Of a DNA stretch of 64,000 nucleotides, positions 16,672 through 26,105 are shown in pieces (positions within the stretch are counted from its first letter, which is position 1; every line of letters begins with the position of its first letter). A model generated the notes under the pieces. The model was not told the origin of the DNA, made no database searches, and saw only the letters and a program-made list of their open reading frames with translations. The position numbers were made by a program, and so were the translations under genes. This DNA comes from Lachnospiraceae bacterium (lineage in GTDB: Bacteria > Bacillota > Clostridia > Lachnospirales > Lachnospiraceae), in NCBI GenBank assembly GCA_017561085.1, contig JAFZDQ010000026.1:1-64000 (forward strand), read 5' to 3'.

Positions 16672-17483
16672 AACCAATCCCCCAAATTAACATAGATGAG
16701 ACCGCTAAACTCAAAGAAATCACCTGCTTTGCCCTGGATATGGACGGAACCATTTATTTAGGCGAGCAGTGGATTGACGGCGCAAGGGACTTCCTGGCGG
16801 CAGTAGAGGCGGCAGGTAAGCAGTATATTTTTCTTACCAACAATTCCTCCAAGGGACCGGAGAATTACGTGGAAAAGCTTGCAAAAATGGGCCTTTCCGT
16901 AGGAAATGACAGGGTTGTCACATCCGGACAGGCCACCATTTATTACCTGAAAAAGAACTTTCCGGGCAAACGAGTCTTTTTGCTGGGAAATGACTTACTG
17001 AAAAAAGAATTCGCCGACGAAGGAATTGAGTTAGATGAAGAGACGCCGGAGGTAGTGGTGACAGGCTTTGATACTTCCCTGGATTACGCCAAGATGTGCA
17101 AGGTATGTGATTTTGTCAGAAGCGGACTTCCCTTTATTGCTACCCACCCGGATTACAATTGCCCTACGGAAACCGGTTTTATCCCCGATATTGGCGCGAT
17201 ACACGCCTTTATCCATGCTTCGGCAGGCAGATACCCGGACCACATCGTAGGAAAGCCCAGCGGCGACATTATGGACTATCTGGCGGACCGTGCAGGGGTC
17301 AGCAAGGCACAGACGGCCATGATTGGTGACAGACTCTATACCGACGTGGCTGCAGGGGTAAATAACGGCTACACGGGCATTTTAGTGTTGAGCGGTGAGG
17401 CCACTATGGAAGATGTGGCGGTATCCGAGGTGATTCCCGACATGATTTTTGATTCCGTAAAAGAGATGATTGGGCTGATTTAA
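16668..17483 (+). CDS. HAD-IIA family phosphatase (NagD-like)
   Basis: A 271-residue HAD hydrolase: motif I FALDMDGTIYLG, motif II FLTNNSS, a C2-type cap, the Lys in VGKPSGDIMD, and motif III/IV MIGDRLYTDVAAGVNNGYTGILVLSGE. This is the NagD/PGPase-type pattern of nucleotide or sugar-phosphate phosphatases. The ATG at 16668 has AAAGGAG upstream and overlaps the abiEii stop; a longer frame from 16626 would run into the toxin gene and lacks an RBS. Despite that overlap it is probably a chromosomal gene against which the AbiE pair was inserted. Confidence 0.9.
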   Translation: MKPIPQINIDETAKLKEITCFALDMDGTIYLGEQWIDGARDFLAAVEAAGKQYIFLTNNSSKGPENYVEKLAKMGLSVGNDRVVTSGQATIYYLKKNFPGKRVFLLGNDLLKKEFADEGIELDEETPEVVVTGFDTSLDYAKMCKVCDFVRSGLPFIATHPDYNCPTETGFIPDIGAIHAFIHASAGRYPDHIVGKPSGDIMDYLADRAGVSKAQTAMIGDRLYTDVAAGVNNGYTGILVLSGEATMEDVAVSEVIPDMIFDSVKEMIGLI

Positions 17484-17561
17484 TCGCGGCAGAAGCCGCT
17501 TGTCAGCCACACACAGACATCCCGCCTGCGGGATGCTCTTACATTGTAAAAAGGAGAACCT

Positions 17562-20500
17562 ATGTCACTTCAGTTTTATTTCGGGCCTTCGGGCGCAGGA
17601 AAAAGCAGACAACTACACATGGACATGCTGAAATTGGCAGATGAACATCCGGAGAAAAACATCCTGTTTCTGGTACCGGACCAGTTCACCATGCAGACCC
17701 AGTTTGATTTGGTGAACGCCAGCAGTAAAAAGGGCATCAGAAACATTGATGTGCTCAGCTTCGGGCGTCTTTCCCACCGTATTTTTGAAGAAACCGGTAT
17801 GCAAAAGAAACCGGTTCTTGATGAAACCGGTAAAAGCTTGGTGATCCGTAAGGTGGCGTCCTCTATTTCCGGGGAACTGCCCATGATTGGGCCGAATCTT
17901 CACAGAATTGGTTATATTCACGAGGTGAAGTCTGCCATTTCCGAGTTTATGCAGTACGGATTATCTCCCAGGGAGGTGTCCGGTCTTGCGGAATATGCCA
18001 AGGGACGCGGTGCTTTAAGCCATAAACTGAAGGATTTGCAGAAGCTTTATGATGCTTTCCTTAACTATATCAAGGACAGTTTCATTACCACGGAAGAAAC
18101 GCTTGATTTGTTGACACAAGCAGTAGAGCGGTCCGCAATTATCAAAGACAGCGTGGTGGTGTTTGACGGTTTTACCGGTTTTACCCCCATTCAAAACAGA
18201 CTGATACAGAAACTCATGATGTTGACCGAAAAAGTCATTGTTTCTGTAACCATAGACGGAAGCGAAGATCCTTTCCTGATGACAGGGGAGCAGACGCTCT
18301 TTTATTTAAGTAAAAAGACAGTACATGATTTGTGTAAATTGGCGGCTGATGCGAGAATTAAACGCGAGGAAGATGTGTTCCTGAGACCTGAGGCACTCCC
18401 CCGGTTTCAGGATGGCGGACAGCTGGCGCATTTGGAGAAGCATCTGTTCCGTTATCCCATGAAGCCCTATGATAAAGAAACTGCCAAGGCAGACGGTGCC
18501 ATCCGCATTTGGGAGGCGGCAAACCCTGCCCAGGAGGCTAAACAGGTCTGTATGGAAATAAAAGAACTGGTGTTATCCGGACAGTATGCGTACCGTGATA
18601 TTGCCGTAGTTGCAGGAGATTTGGGCACTTACGCGGATTATTTGCAAAGAGAAGGCGCCCGCTACGATATCCCTATGTTTATGGATATGACCAGAGGTCT
18701 TTTGTTAAATCCTTTTATCGAATTTATCAGAAGCGGGCTGAATATCCTGCTTAGTAAATTCTCCTATGAAGCAGTGTTCCATTATTTAAGAAGCGGATTG
18801 GTGGACATTAGCCGTGAGGAAGCGGACCTTTTAGAAAACTATGTTTTATACATGGGCCTGAAGGGCAAAAGGAAGTGGCAGGAGGCTTTTACCCGTCTTC
18901 CGCAAGCAGAAGATGAAGAAAAACAGATGTTATTATTGACAAAACTGAATGAAATCAGGGAAAAACTGATGGAACAGCTTTCGCCGCTACTGACCAAAAA
19001 GCAAACCGCAGGGGAACATGTGCGTGGTCTTTATGAGTTCATCGTAGCGGCACGGATTCAGGAGAAGCTGGCTGTTTATGAAAGCCGTTTTAAGGAAAAA
19101 GGAGACTTTGACAAAGCTAAGGAGTACGCCCAGATTTATCGTCTGGTGATGGAACTTTTAGAGCAGATAGAAGGACTTTTGTCCAAGGAAGAAATGACCC
19201 TGCAGGAGTTTGCGGATATTTTGGACGCAGGCTTTGGTGAAATTGAAATCGGTATTATTCCCGGCGGCATTGACCGAGTGGTAGTTGGGGATATGGAGCG
19301 AACCCGTCTGAAACAGGTAAAGGTGCTGTTCTTTATCGGTGTGAATGACGGAAATATCCCGAAAAGCAGTGCCAAAGGGGGCATCATTTCCGATATCGAC
19401 AGGGAATTTTTGCAAGCCTCGGAATATGAGCTGGCACCTACTCCCAGACAGCAAATGTACATTCAGAGACTTTATCTTTATATGAACATGACGAAACCGT
19501 CGGAGAAGCTGCTTTTATCTTATTCTGCGGTAAACAGCGAAGGAAAGAGCATTCGTCCTTCTTATCTGATAGAAATGATGAAGAAGCTCTTCCCCGATGT
19601 GAAAGTAACTGCGCCCGGACAAGTAGGCACCCACGGAAAGGTGAACGCGCAAGGGCAAGTAACCGCGCCCGGGCAGTATGAGGCGCTTACTTCCCAAATC
19701 ATCGGGGAAAAAGACGGCGTTATGGTCCTTGCGGAAGCCTTAAGGGACTATAGAGAAGGCGGAAAGAGTAAGTTAGACCCGTCCTTATTATCAGGAATTT
19801 TAGCGGTATATCAGGAAAAAGAACTTTATGCGCCCTTAGCTGACAAGCTTTGCGACGCGGCATTTATGAAGTACACCCATTCGCCCCTTAGTAAGGCCAT
19901 TGCAAGCGCAATTTACGGCCGCATGCTGGAAAACAGCGTAAGCCGCCTTGAGAAGTTTGCGTCTTGTGCTTATGCACACTTTTTACAGTACGGCCTTAGG
20001 CTTCGGGAACGGGAAGAGTACCTGTTTGAGCCGGTTGACCTTGGAAATATTTATCACGGCGTATTGGAGCTGTTTTCGGCCAAGTTGGAAGAAAAGAACT
20101 ATACCTGGTTTGATTTCCCCAGGGAAGAAGCGGAAGTTTTACTGAAGGAAGCGTTAGAGAGCTGTGCTGTGTCCTACGGCGAAACGATTTTGTACAGCTC
20201 AGCCCGCTATGAATATATGTTGGACCGGATTTACCGGATTTTGGAGCGCACGGTATTTACTTTGCAAAGCCAGTTAAAAGCAGGTGCTTTTCAGCCGGCG
20301 CACTTTGAACTATCCTTCTCAAGGGCGGACAATTTAGAGGCAGTGAATATCACCTTATCCGAAGAGGAAAAGATGAAGCTGCGGGGCAGAATTGACAGAG
20401 TTGACGTTTGTGAAGATGACGAACATGTCTATGTAAAAGTAATTGATTACAAATCCGGTGACAAGCAGTTTGATTTGGCGGCCCTTTATTATGGCCTTCA

Positions 20501-21074
20501 GCTGCAGCTGGTGGTTTATATGAACGTGGCAACCCAGCTGGAAAAGAAGAAACACCCGGACAAAGAGGTGGTTCCTGCTGCTTTACTTTATTATCATGTG
20601 CAGGATCCCATGATTGAAGCACAAACGGAACTGACCCCGGAAGAAATCAATGCCGGATTACAGGAAAAACTGCGAATGACCGGTATAGTCAGCAAGAAAG
20701 AGCCGATTGCAGACCTGCTTGACAGGGAATTTACGGAAAAGTCCATGGTGATTCCCGTAAAGCGAAAAAAGGACGGTAGTTTCGATGCTTCTTCCCGCGT
20801 CATTTCCGAAGCGGACTATCAGTTGGTGTCCGGATTTGTGAATCACAAGATTAAAGAAATCGGAAGAGACATTTTGAAGGGCTCCATAGAAATAAATCCT
20901 TATGAGTATGGTGGCAGAAGTGCATGTACCTACTGTGATTTTAAGAGTGTGTGCGGTTACGATGAAAAAGTGCCGGGCTACAGGAGCCGGATTTTATCGA
21001 AGGAAAAAGATGATGATGTTTTACTCAAAATGAGTGAAGAATTGGAAGATACAAACAATAACACCGGTAACTAA
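17562..21074 (+). CDS. addB: ATP-dependent helicase/nuclease AddB subunit
   Basis: A 1170-residue AddB of normal size. Walker A GPSGAGKSRQL is at the very N-terminus. A RecB-type nuclease domain lies at the C-terminus (LRGRIDRVDVCEDD...VKVIDYKSG), and iron-sulfur cluster cysteines bracket it (CAYAHFLQYGL near 805, then CTYCDFKSVC near 1125). With AddA it processes double-strand ends for recombination up to a Chi site. Residues 682-705 are four 6-residue repeats (VTAPGQ type) not expected in AddB. addA follows after 19 nt. Confidence 0.95.
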   Translation: MSLQFYFGPSGAGKSRQLHMDMLKLADEHPEKNILFLVPDQFTMQTQFDLVNASSKKGIRNIDVLSFGRLSHRIFEETGMQKKPVLDETGKSLVIRKVASSISGELPMIGPNLHRIGYIHEVKSAISEFMQYGLSPREVSGLAEYAKGRGALSHKLKDLQKLYDAFLNYIKDSFITTEETLDLLTQAVERSAIIKDSVVVFDGFTGFTPIQNRLIQKLMMLTEKVIVSVTIDGSEDPFLMTGEQTLFYLSKKTVHDLCKLAADARIKREEDVFLRPEALPRFQDGGQLAHLEKHLFRYPMKPYDKETAKADGAIRIWEAANPAQEAKQVCMEIKELVLSGQYAYRDIAVVAGDLGTYADYLQREGARYDIPMFMDMTRGLLLNPFIEFIRSGLNILLSKFSYEAVFHYLRSGLVDISREEADLLENYVLYMGLKGKRKWQEAFTRLPQAEDEEKQMLLLTKLNEIREKLMEQLSPLLTKKQTAGEHVRGLYEFIVAARIQEKLAVYESRFKEKGDFDKAKEYAQIYRLVMELLEQIEGLLSKEEMTLQEFADILDAGFGEIEIGIIPGGIDRVVVGDMERTRLKQVKVLFFIGVNDGNIPKSSAKGGIISDIDREFLQASEYELAPTPRQQMYIQRLYLYMNMTKPSEKLLLSYSAVNSEGKSIRPSYLIEMMKKLFPDVKVTAPGQVGTHGKVNAQGQVTAPGQYEALTSQIIGEKDGVMVLAEALRDYREGGKSKLDPSLLSGILAVYQEKELYAPLADKLCDAAFMKYTHSPLSKAIASAIYGRMLENSVSRLEKFASCAYAHFLQYGLRLREREEYLFEPVDLGNIYHGVLELFSAKLEEKNYTWFDFPREEAEVLLKEALESCAVSYGETILYSSARYEYMLDRIYRILERTVFTLQSQLKAGAFQPAHFELSFSRADNLEAVNITLSEEEKMKLRGRIDRVDVCEDDEHVYVKVIDYKSGDKQFDLAALYYGLQLQLVVYMNVATQLEKKKHPDKEVVPAALLYYHVQDPMIEAQTELTPEEINAGLQEKLRMTGIVSKKEPIADLLDREFTEKSMVIPVKRKKDGSFDASSRVISEADYQLVSGFVNHKIKEIGRDILKGSIEINPYEYGGRSACTYCDFKSVCGYDEKVPGYRSRILSKEKDDDVLLKMSEELEDTNNNTGN
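19605..19676. repeat. Four 18-nt tandem repeats inside addB
   Basis: Units start at 19605, 19623, 19641 and 19659 and encode VTAPGQ, VGTHGK, VNAQGQ, VTAPGQ. The first and last are nearly identical at the DNA level. Confidence 0.85.
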
Positions 21075-21093
21075 AAGAGGGTGAGGAAAGCAT

Positions 21094-24000
21094 ATGGCAA
21101 TGTCATTTACACCGGATCAGCAAAAAGTAATTGATTTACATGACAGGAATATTTTGGTATCGGCAGCCGCCGGTTCCGGAAAAACAGCTGTTTTGGTTGA
21201 ACGTATTATTCAAATGATTTTAAGCGAAGAGAAAAAAGTGGATATCGACAGACTTCTGGTAGTGACCTTTACCAGTGCGGCTGCGGCGGAAATGCGTGAG
21301 AGAATCAGTAGTGCCATTTCTAAGAAATTAGAGGAAGTTCCGGAGAATGAGCACCTGCAAAGACAGGCCGCGCTTCTTCATAATGCCCTGATTACAACCA
21401 TTGACAGCTTTTGTTTGTTTATCATCCGCAACAATTTCAATGATATTGGGTTAGACCCCGGTTTCCGAGTGGCTGACGAGGGTGAATTGAAATTGTTAAA
21501 ACAAGATATAATAAATGAATTGTTAGAGGATGAGTACCTGAAGAAGGAGCAAGCCTTCTTAGATGCGGTGGAGTATTTCACCGGCGGAAGTAATGACGCG
21601 CCTTTAATAGAGTATATATTGAAATTGTATCAGTTTGCCATGAGCCATCCCTTCCCGGAAGAATGGCTGGAAGAAAGAAAAACAGATTATATCATATCGG
21701 ATGTTACTGAATTCGAAAATCTGGATTGGTGCAAGACATTAATGGACTATATCCGCATTCAGTTAAAGGAATGTATTGCCAAATTAAACTATGCCAAGGC
21801 GTTGGCGGAGCAACCGGCGGGCCCTTATTTCTATGGCGAGCTGTTTGAAAATGAGATGGAGATGATTGAAAGACTGGCGGCCTGCGACAGCTACAACGGT
21901 CTTTACGAAAAGATGGAAACCATTTCCTTTGGCAGGTTGCCAAGCAAAAGGGATGACAGCGTGGATGCGGACCTGCGGGAACAGGCCAAGAATATTCGCA
22001 CCGAAGTGAAAAAGGGACTGGAAGCAATCAAAGATAAGTATTTCATCTTATCCCCGGAGGCGGTGGCAGAGCGTATGAAGCTGGTTCAGCCTGCCGCAGA
22101 GGTGTTGATTGACCTGGTTTTAGAGTTTAAAAAGCGTTTTGATTCAGCCAAAAGGGACAAAAATATCATAGATTTCGGCGATATGGAGCACCTGGCACTT
22201 CAGATTCTTTTACGAAAAACAGAAAGCGGAGACTACGTAGCTACCCCTGCGGCCAAGGAATACAGGCAATATTTCCATGAAATCTTAATCGATGAGTACC
22301 AGGACAGCAATCTGGTGCAGGAATTATTGCTAAAAAGCATCTCCGGCGAGGAAGAAGGCCGTTACAACCGCTTCATGGTTGGGGATGTGAAACAGAGTAT
22401 TTATAAGTTCCGTCTGGCCAGACCGGAGTTATTCATGGAAAAATACAACTGTTATTCTAAAGTTGACTCGGATAGACAACGGATTGATTTACATAAAAAC
22501 TTCCGAAGCAGAGCAGAAGTGCTTGCAAGTGTAAATGATTTGTTTTATCAGATTATGGATTCCTCCCTGGGCGGTGTTACCTATGATGAAGATGCGGCGC
22601 TTTATCCCGGTGCAGAGTATCCCCAATATGAAAATAACGAAACAGAAGTCCTCTTATTAGGTAAGGACAAAGAATCCGACCTTTCCGCAAGAGAACAGGA
22701 AGCAGCTCTGATTGCCCGTAAAATCAAGGAATTATTACGTGATTTTCAGGTGACGGACAAAGAAAGCAGACAGCTTCGTCCCGCAAGATACAGTGATATC
22801 GTAATCCTCCTTCGAAGTGCCTCCGGTTGGGCTGATGAGTTTAAGAGTATCTTCGAAAAAGAAGGAATTCCTGCATCCGTTGAGTCCAAAACCGGCTATT
22901 TCAAGGCCATAGAAGTGAAGGAACTGTTGCTCCTTTTGCGTATTTTGGACAATCCGCTTCAGGATATCCCGTTATTTGGCGTGCTGAAATCCTACTTTGG
23001 CGGTTTTTCGGAAGAGGAAATCGCACTGATTAAGGGAAAAAGCGTGCGAAAAGCGTATTTATATCAGAATTTGCAGGAATTTGCTCTTTCTCAGAAGGAA
23101 GAGCCGCTTTCAACCAAAATAGAAAGTTTTCTCACCAAATTAGAGGAACTGCGGGAAATGGCATCGTATACCCCTATCCATCACCTGCTTCAGGAGGTGC
23201 TTACCCGCACAAGTTATTTAGAATATGTATCAGCCAAGCCCGGCGGCGAACAAAGACGCGCCAACGTGGAAATGCTGCTTACCAAGGCGGCGGCCTTCGA
23301 GCAAACCAGCTATTACGGACTGTTCCACTTCCTGCGTTACGTGGAATCCCTGGAAAAATACGAGGTTGACTACGGCGAAGCGGATATTTTGGACGAAAAT
23401 GCCAATGTTGTACGGATTATGACCATCCACAAGAGCAAGGGACTTGAGTTCCCCATCTGTTTTGTGGCCGGTTTATCCAAAAAGATGAACAACCGTGACA
23501 CCACCGGTCAGTTGGTACTGGATGTGGACATGGGACTGGGCTTGGGATATGTGGACAAAAACCGCAGAATCAAGGCCGATACCCTCCGGAAAGTGTCCAT
23601 TGCACAAAAACTGAAGTTAGACAGTCTGGGAGAAGAGCTGCGTGTGCTTTACGTGGCCATGACCAGAGCCAAAGAAAAATTATTTATGACCGCAGTGGTG
23701 GATGATATTGAAAAAGAACAGCAGCTTTATGAGCAAAAGAGAGCGCTGTTTACCTATATGCAGGACAAATCCTGCCAAACAGATGGTAAAGCAAAAACCC
23801 AAACAAAAACCCAAACAGAAAGTCAAACAGGAACCCAAGCAGAAGGAAAAACAGAACAGAAAAGAGCTGTGATTCCCTTCTCCGAACTGGCGGGGGCCGG
23901 CTCCTATCTGGACTTTATTTTGCCGTGCCTTCCTGACGTGAATTTCATCCAACCGGAAGAAAATTTCTTCCAAAATGTGAAAGAAATTCTGCAAGTCGAT

Positions 24001-24885
24001 GCCCTCCGTGAGGAACTTGCTTTGTCCGATCCGGACAAAAACATTATGACAGTTCTGTCAGAAAAAATGGACAGAACCTATCCTTACAGGCATTTGGAAA
24101 AGCTATATGCGAAGACGACAGTGTCAGAACTGAAGAAAAAGGAAGGTGGACATTTATCTGACCGGTCAATTTCCGAAAATGAAGGATCTGACGCCGCAAG
24201 CATCTTCGGAGAGGAAGCGTTCACCTTAAAAATGTTCGAAGAACAGGAAATCGTACCCTATATTCCTTCCTTTATCGAACAAAAAGAAGAAATTTCCGGC
24301 ACCGACAGAGGTAGTGCATACCATAAGGTGATGGAGGTCTTAGATTTCGCTAAGTTCGCAGAATTAAGCGGAGTTCCGACAGGCGCATTCAGTGGCGCTG
24401 CGGCAGGAAACTTAAGCGACGCTCCGACAAGAGAAGCTTTCAAAGCCGAGTACACCGCCCAATTAGATGAAATGGAGCGCGCCGGCATGATTACGGAAGT
24501 CCAAAAGAACGCAGTAAACACCCAAAAAGTGCTTTCCTTCCTGCAGACAAGTCTGGCAGCCCGTATGGCAGCCGCAGCCACGGAAGGAAAACTGTTCAAA
24601 GAACAACCCTTTGTACTTGGCATTTCAGCGGATCGGGTGGATGAAACCTTACCGGAAGAAGAAATGGTGCTGGTTCAGGGAATCATCGACGTATATTTTG
24701 AAGAAGAGGACGGGATTGTGGTGGCCGACTACAAGACCGACCGCGTAGAGGCGCCGGAGGAACTAATCGACCGTTATAAGGTCCAGCTTGATTATTATGC
24801 GGAGGCACTGACCCGCCTTACAGGCAAAGAAGTAAAGGAAAAAGTTATCTATTCCTTTGCACTAAACATAGAAATTAAATTGTAA
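21094..24885 (+). CDS. addA: ATP-dependent helicase/nuclease AddA subunit
   Basis: A 1263-residue UvrD/RecB-like helicase-nuclease. Motifs in order: VSAAAGSGKTAVLVERI (Walker A), LVVTFTSAAAAEMRER, IDEYQDSN (motif II), VGDVKQSIYKFRLARPE (III), MTIHKSKGLEFPICFVAGL, LRVLYVAMTRAKEKL (VI), and the nuclease site VQGIIDVYF...VVADYKTDRV. Two low-complexity in-frame repeats are inserted: a Lys/Thr/Gln run at residues 901-920 after the helicase core, and three 8-residue repeats at 1091-1114 between helicase and nuclease. RBS GGTGAGGAAAG. Confidence 0.95.
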   Translation: MAMSFTPDQQKVIDLHDRNILVSAAAGSGKTAVLVERIIQMILSEEKKVDIDRLLVVTFTSAAAAEMRERISSAISKKLEEVPENEHLQRQAALLHNALITTIDSFCLFIIRNNFNDIGLDPGFRVADEGELKLLKQDIINELLEDEYLKKEQAFLDAVEYFTGGSNDAPLIEYILKLYQFAMSHPFPEEWLEERKTDYIISDVTEFENLDWCKTLMDYIRIQLKECIAKLNYAKALAEQPAGPYFYGELFENEMEMIERLAACDSYNGLYEKMETISFGRLPSKRDDSVDADLREQAKNIRTEVKKGLEAIKDKYFILSPEAVAERMKLVQPAAEVLIDLVLEFKKRFDSAKRDKNIIDFGDMEHLALQILLRKTESGDYVATPAAKEYRQYFHEILIDEYQDSNLVQELLLKSISGEEEGRYNRFMVGDVKQSIYKFRLARPELFMEKYNCYSKVDSDRQRIDLHKNFRSRAEVLASVNDLFYQIMDSSLGGVTYDEDAALYPGAEYPQYENNETEVLLLGKDKESDLSAREQEAALIARKIKELLRDFQVTDKESRQLRPARYSDIVILLRSASGWADEFKSIFEKEGIPASVESKTGYFKAIEVKELLLLLRILDNPLQDIPLFGVLKSYFGGFSEEEIALIKGKSVRKAYLYQNLQEFALSQKEEPLSTKIESFLTKLEELREMASYTPIHHLLQEVLTRTSYLEYVSAKPGGEQRRANVEMLLTKAAAFEQTSYYGLFHFLRYVESLEKYEVDYGEADILDENANVVRIMTIHKSKGLEFPICFVAGLSKKMNNRDTTGQLVLDVDMGLGLGYVDKNRRIKADTLRKVSIAQKLKLDSLGEELRVLYVAMTRAKEKLFMTAVVDDIEKEQQLYEQKRALFTYMQDKSCQTDGKAKTQTKTQTESQTGTQAEGKTEQKRAVIPFSELAGAGSYLDFILPCLPDVNFIQPEENFFQNVKEILQVDALREELALSDPDKNIMTVLSEKMDRTYPYRHLEKLYAKTTVSELKKKEGGHLSDRSISENEGSDAASIFGEEAFTLKMFEEQEIVPYIPSFIEQKEEISGTDRGSAYHKVMEVLDFAKFAELSGVPTGAFSGAAAGNLSDAPTREAFKAEYTAQLDEMERAGMITEVQKNAVNTQKVLSFLQTSLAARMAAAATEGKLFKEQPFVLGISADRVDETLPEEEMVLVQGIIDVYFEEEDGIVVADYKTDRVEAPEELIDRYKVQLDYYAEALTRLTGKEVKEKVIYSFALNIEIKL
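23794..23853. repeat. 12-nt tandem repeats inside addA (first array)
   Basis: Five units from 23794: AAAACCCAAACA twice, then GAAAGTCAAACA, GGAACCCAAGCA and GAAGGAAAAACA, encoding KTQT-like tetrapeptides. Confidence 0.85.
24364..24435. repeat. 24-nt tandem repeats inside addA (second array)
   Basis: Three units at 24364, 24388 and 24412 encode LSGVPTGA, FSGAAAGN and LSDAPTRE. Confidence 0.75.
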
Positions 24886-24971
24886 TTTAAGAAAAGCGGC
24901 GCGCCATCCAATCAGCCAAAGCGCGCCCCGCAAAACAAAACCACGCCGCACCACGCGGTGCAAAAAAACTA

Positions 24972-25001
24972 TTGACAAACGAATGTCCAATGAAGTATTC
25001 T
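24972..25001 (+). promoter_or_regulatory. Promoter of the TPP riboswitch-thiT transcript
   Basis: TTGACA at 24972-24977 (consensus) and TATTCT at 24996-25001, 18-nt spacing. Predicted start is near 25008, just before the aptamer. Between the addA stop and this promoter there are two GC-rich hairpins (GGCGCGC...GCGCGCC and GCACC...GGTGC) without T runs. Confidence 0.65.
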
Positions 25002-25013
25002 TGTGAAAAATAA

Positions 25014-25106
25014 GAAATCGCTAGGGGTGCTTATGCTGAGATTGAGCCGAAAGGCTCTGACCCTCATTACCTGAACCGGACAATACCGGCGTAGGGAAGC
25101 AGAATT
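25014..25106 (+). promoter_or_regulatory. TPP (thiamine pyrophosphate) riboswitch aptamer
   Basis: The conserved THI-box elements are all present in order: CTAGGGGTGC, GCTGAGAT, a stem with AGCCGAAAGGCT, ACCCTCATTACCTGAACCGG, then CCGGCGTAGGGAAGC. TPP binding normally shuts off the downstream gene. A transporter gene follows, consistent with thiamine-repressed uptake. Confidence 0.95.
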
Positions 25107-25198
25107 CATAGTATCATTCTGACAGATTTGCGAGCTTGTCAAACATGCCAAACAACAAATCTAAGCCGGCTTAAGAATGCATATTGAATTAACAAGCC

Positions 25199-25236
25199 CC
25201 TCCTGTGATCGAAACAAACGACTAGGAGGTTTTTTT
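25199..25236 (+). promoter_or_regulatory. SD-sequestering hairpin / terminator (expression platform for thiT)
   Basis: CCTCCT at 25199-25204 pairs with AGGAGG at 25224-25229, with a TCG/CGA inner stem and an AAACAAA loop. Seven T residues follow and the ATG is directly after them. The only ribosome binding site is therefore inside the stem, and the structure could act as terminator, translation block or both. Upstream, AGATTTG pairs with CAAATCT and may be part of the switch. Confidence 0.65.
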
Positions 25237-25917
25237 ATGTCATTTTTTATGAAAGAAATTATTGATGAAGAGTGGGGCAATTATTTTGAACTCACCACAG
25301 GCGGCTATGCGCTGCTGATTGTGATAATGCTGGCAATTTTGCTGGCCGGATGCTTCTTTGGAGGCGGCAAATTAAAGAACAAATTAAGTACCAAGCAGCT
25401 GGTATTTTCTGCGGCAGCGATGGCCCTTGCCATGGTTTGCAGTATGCTGAAATTGTTTGAACTTCCCATGGGTGGTTCCGTGACGTTGTGCAGTATGTTG
25501 TTCATCTGCCTGATTGGTTATTGGTACGGCCTTTACGGCGGCCTCACCGCGGCCATTGCCTATGGCTTTTTGCAGCTGATTGTAGACCCGTATATTATCA
25601 GTATTCCGCAGATGCTTACAGACTATATCTTCGCCTTCGGTGCACTGGGCTTATCCGGTGTTTTTGCAGGCAAAAAAAGAGGCCTTATGTGGGGCTACTT
25701 GCTGGGATGCTTCGGAAGATTTGTGTTCACCTTCCTGTCCGGAATGATCTTTTTCGGCAGCTACGCATCCGACTATGGTATGAGTGCACCGGTTTACTCT
25801 TTCCTGTATAACGGAGCATATATCGGAGCCGAGGTACTGATAACACTTGTTATCATAATGCTTCCGCCTGTTGCCAAAGGTCTTCAAATGCTGAAAAACA
25901 TGGCAACGGAAGCCTAA
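25237..25917 (+). CDS. thiT: Energy-coupled thiamine transporter, S component ThiT
   Basis: A 226-residue membrane protein with about six helices. The segment LVFSAAAMALAMVCSMLKLFELPMGGSVTLCSML matches the ThiT signature; YWYGLYGGLTAAIAYGFLQLI and later YNGAYIGAEVLITLVIIML complete the S-component pattern. Together with the TPP riboswitch this makes thiamine uptake near certain; it would use a shared ECF module (A, A', T) encoded elsewhere. The ATG at 25237, 7 nt from AGGAGG, is the start rather than upstream codons that overlap the regulatory hairpin. Confidence 0.95.
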   Translation: MSFFMKEIIDEEWGNYFELTTGGYALLIVIMLAILLAGCFFGGGKLKNKLSTKQLVFSAAAMALAMVCSMLKLFELPMGGSVTLCSMLFICLIGYWYGLYGGLTAAIAYGFLQLIVDPYIISIPQMLTDYIFAFGALGLSGVFAGKKRGLMWGYLLGCFGRFVFTFLSGMIFFGSYASDYGMSAPVYSFLYNGAYIGAEVLITLVIIMLPPVAKGLQMLKNMATEA

Positions 25918-26105
25918 ATGGGCAGCGTCCGCGGGTCGATTTAAAAGCGCGGAAAAAAGCAGTGAAATGTGCTCAAAATCATAGAATTAACTTGAAAAAA
26001 TGCCTCATCAGTGGTAGGCTCTTAATGATATATTAATTGATATATAAAAATTATGAATTGTCGGCGCGGAAACCGATAGAAATCGCGCCAAAGAGGAGAC
26101 TTTTG

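Noticed and set aside
17484..17561. CATCCCGC/GCGGGATG hairpin before addB as a terminator
   Set aside because: It is followed by CTCTTACATT rather than a T tract, so termination is doubtful.
24886..24971. Two GC-rich hairpins after addA as a terminator
   Set aside because: GGCGCGC/GCGCGCC and GCACC/GGTGC form stems but neither is followed by a T run, and an A run follows the second; left unannotated.
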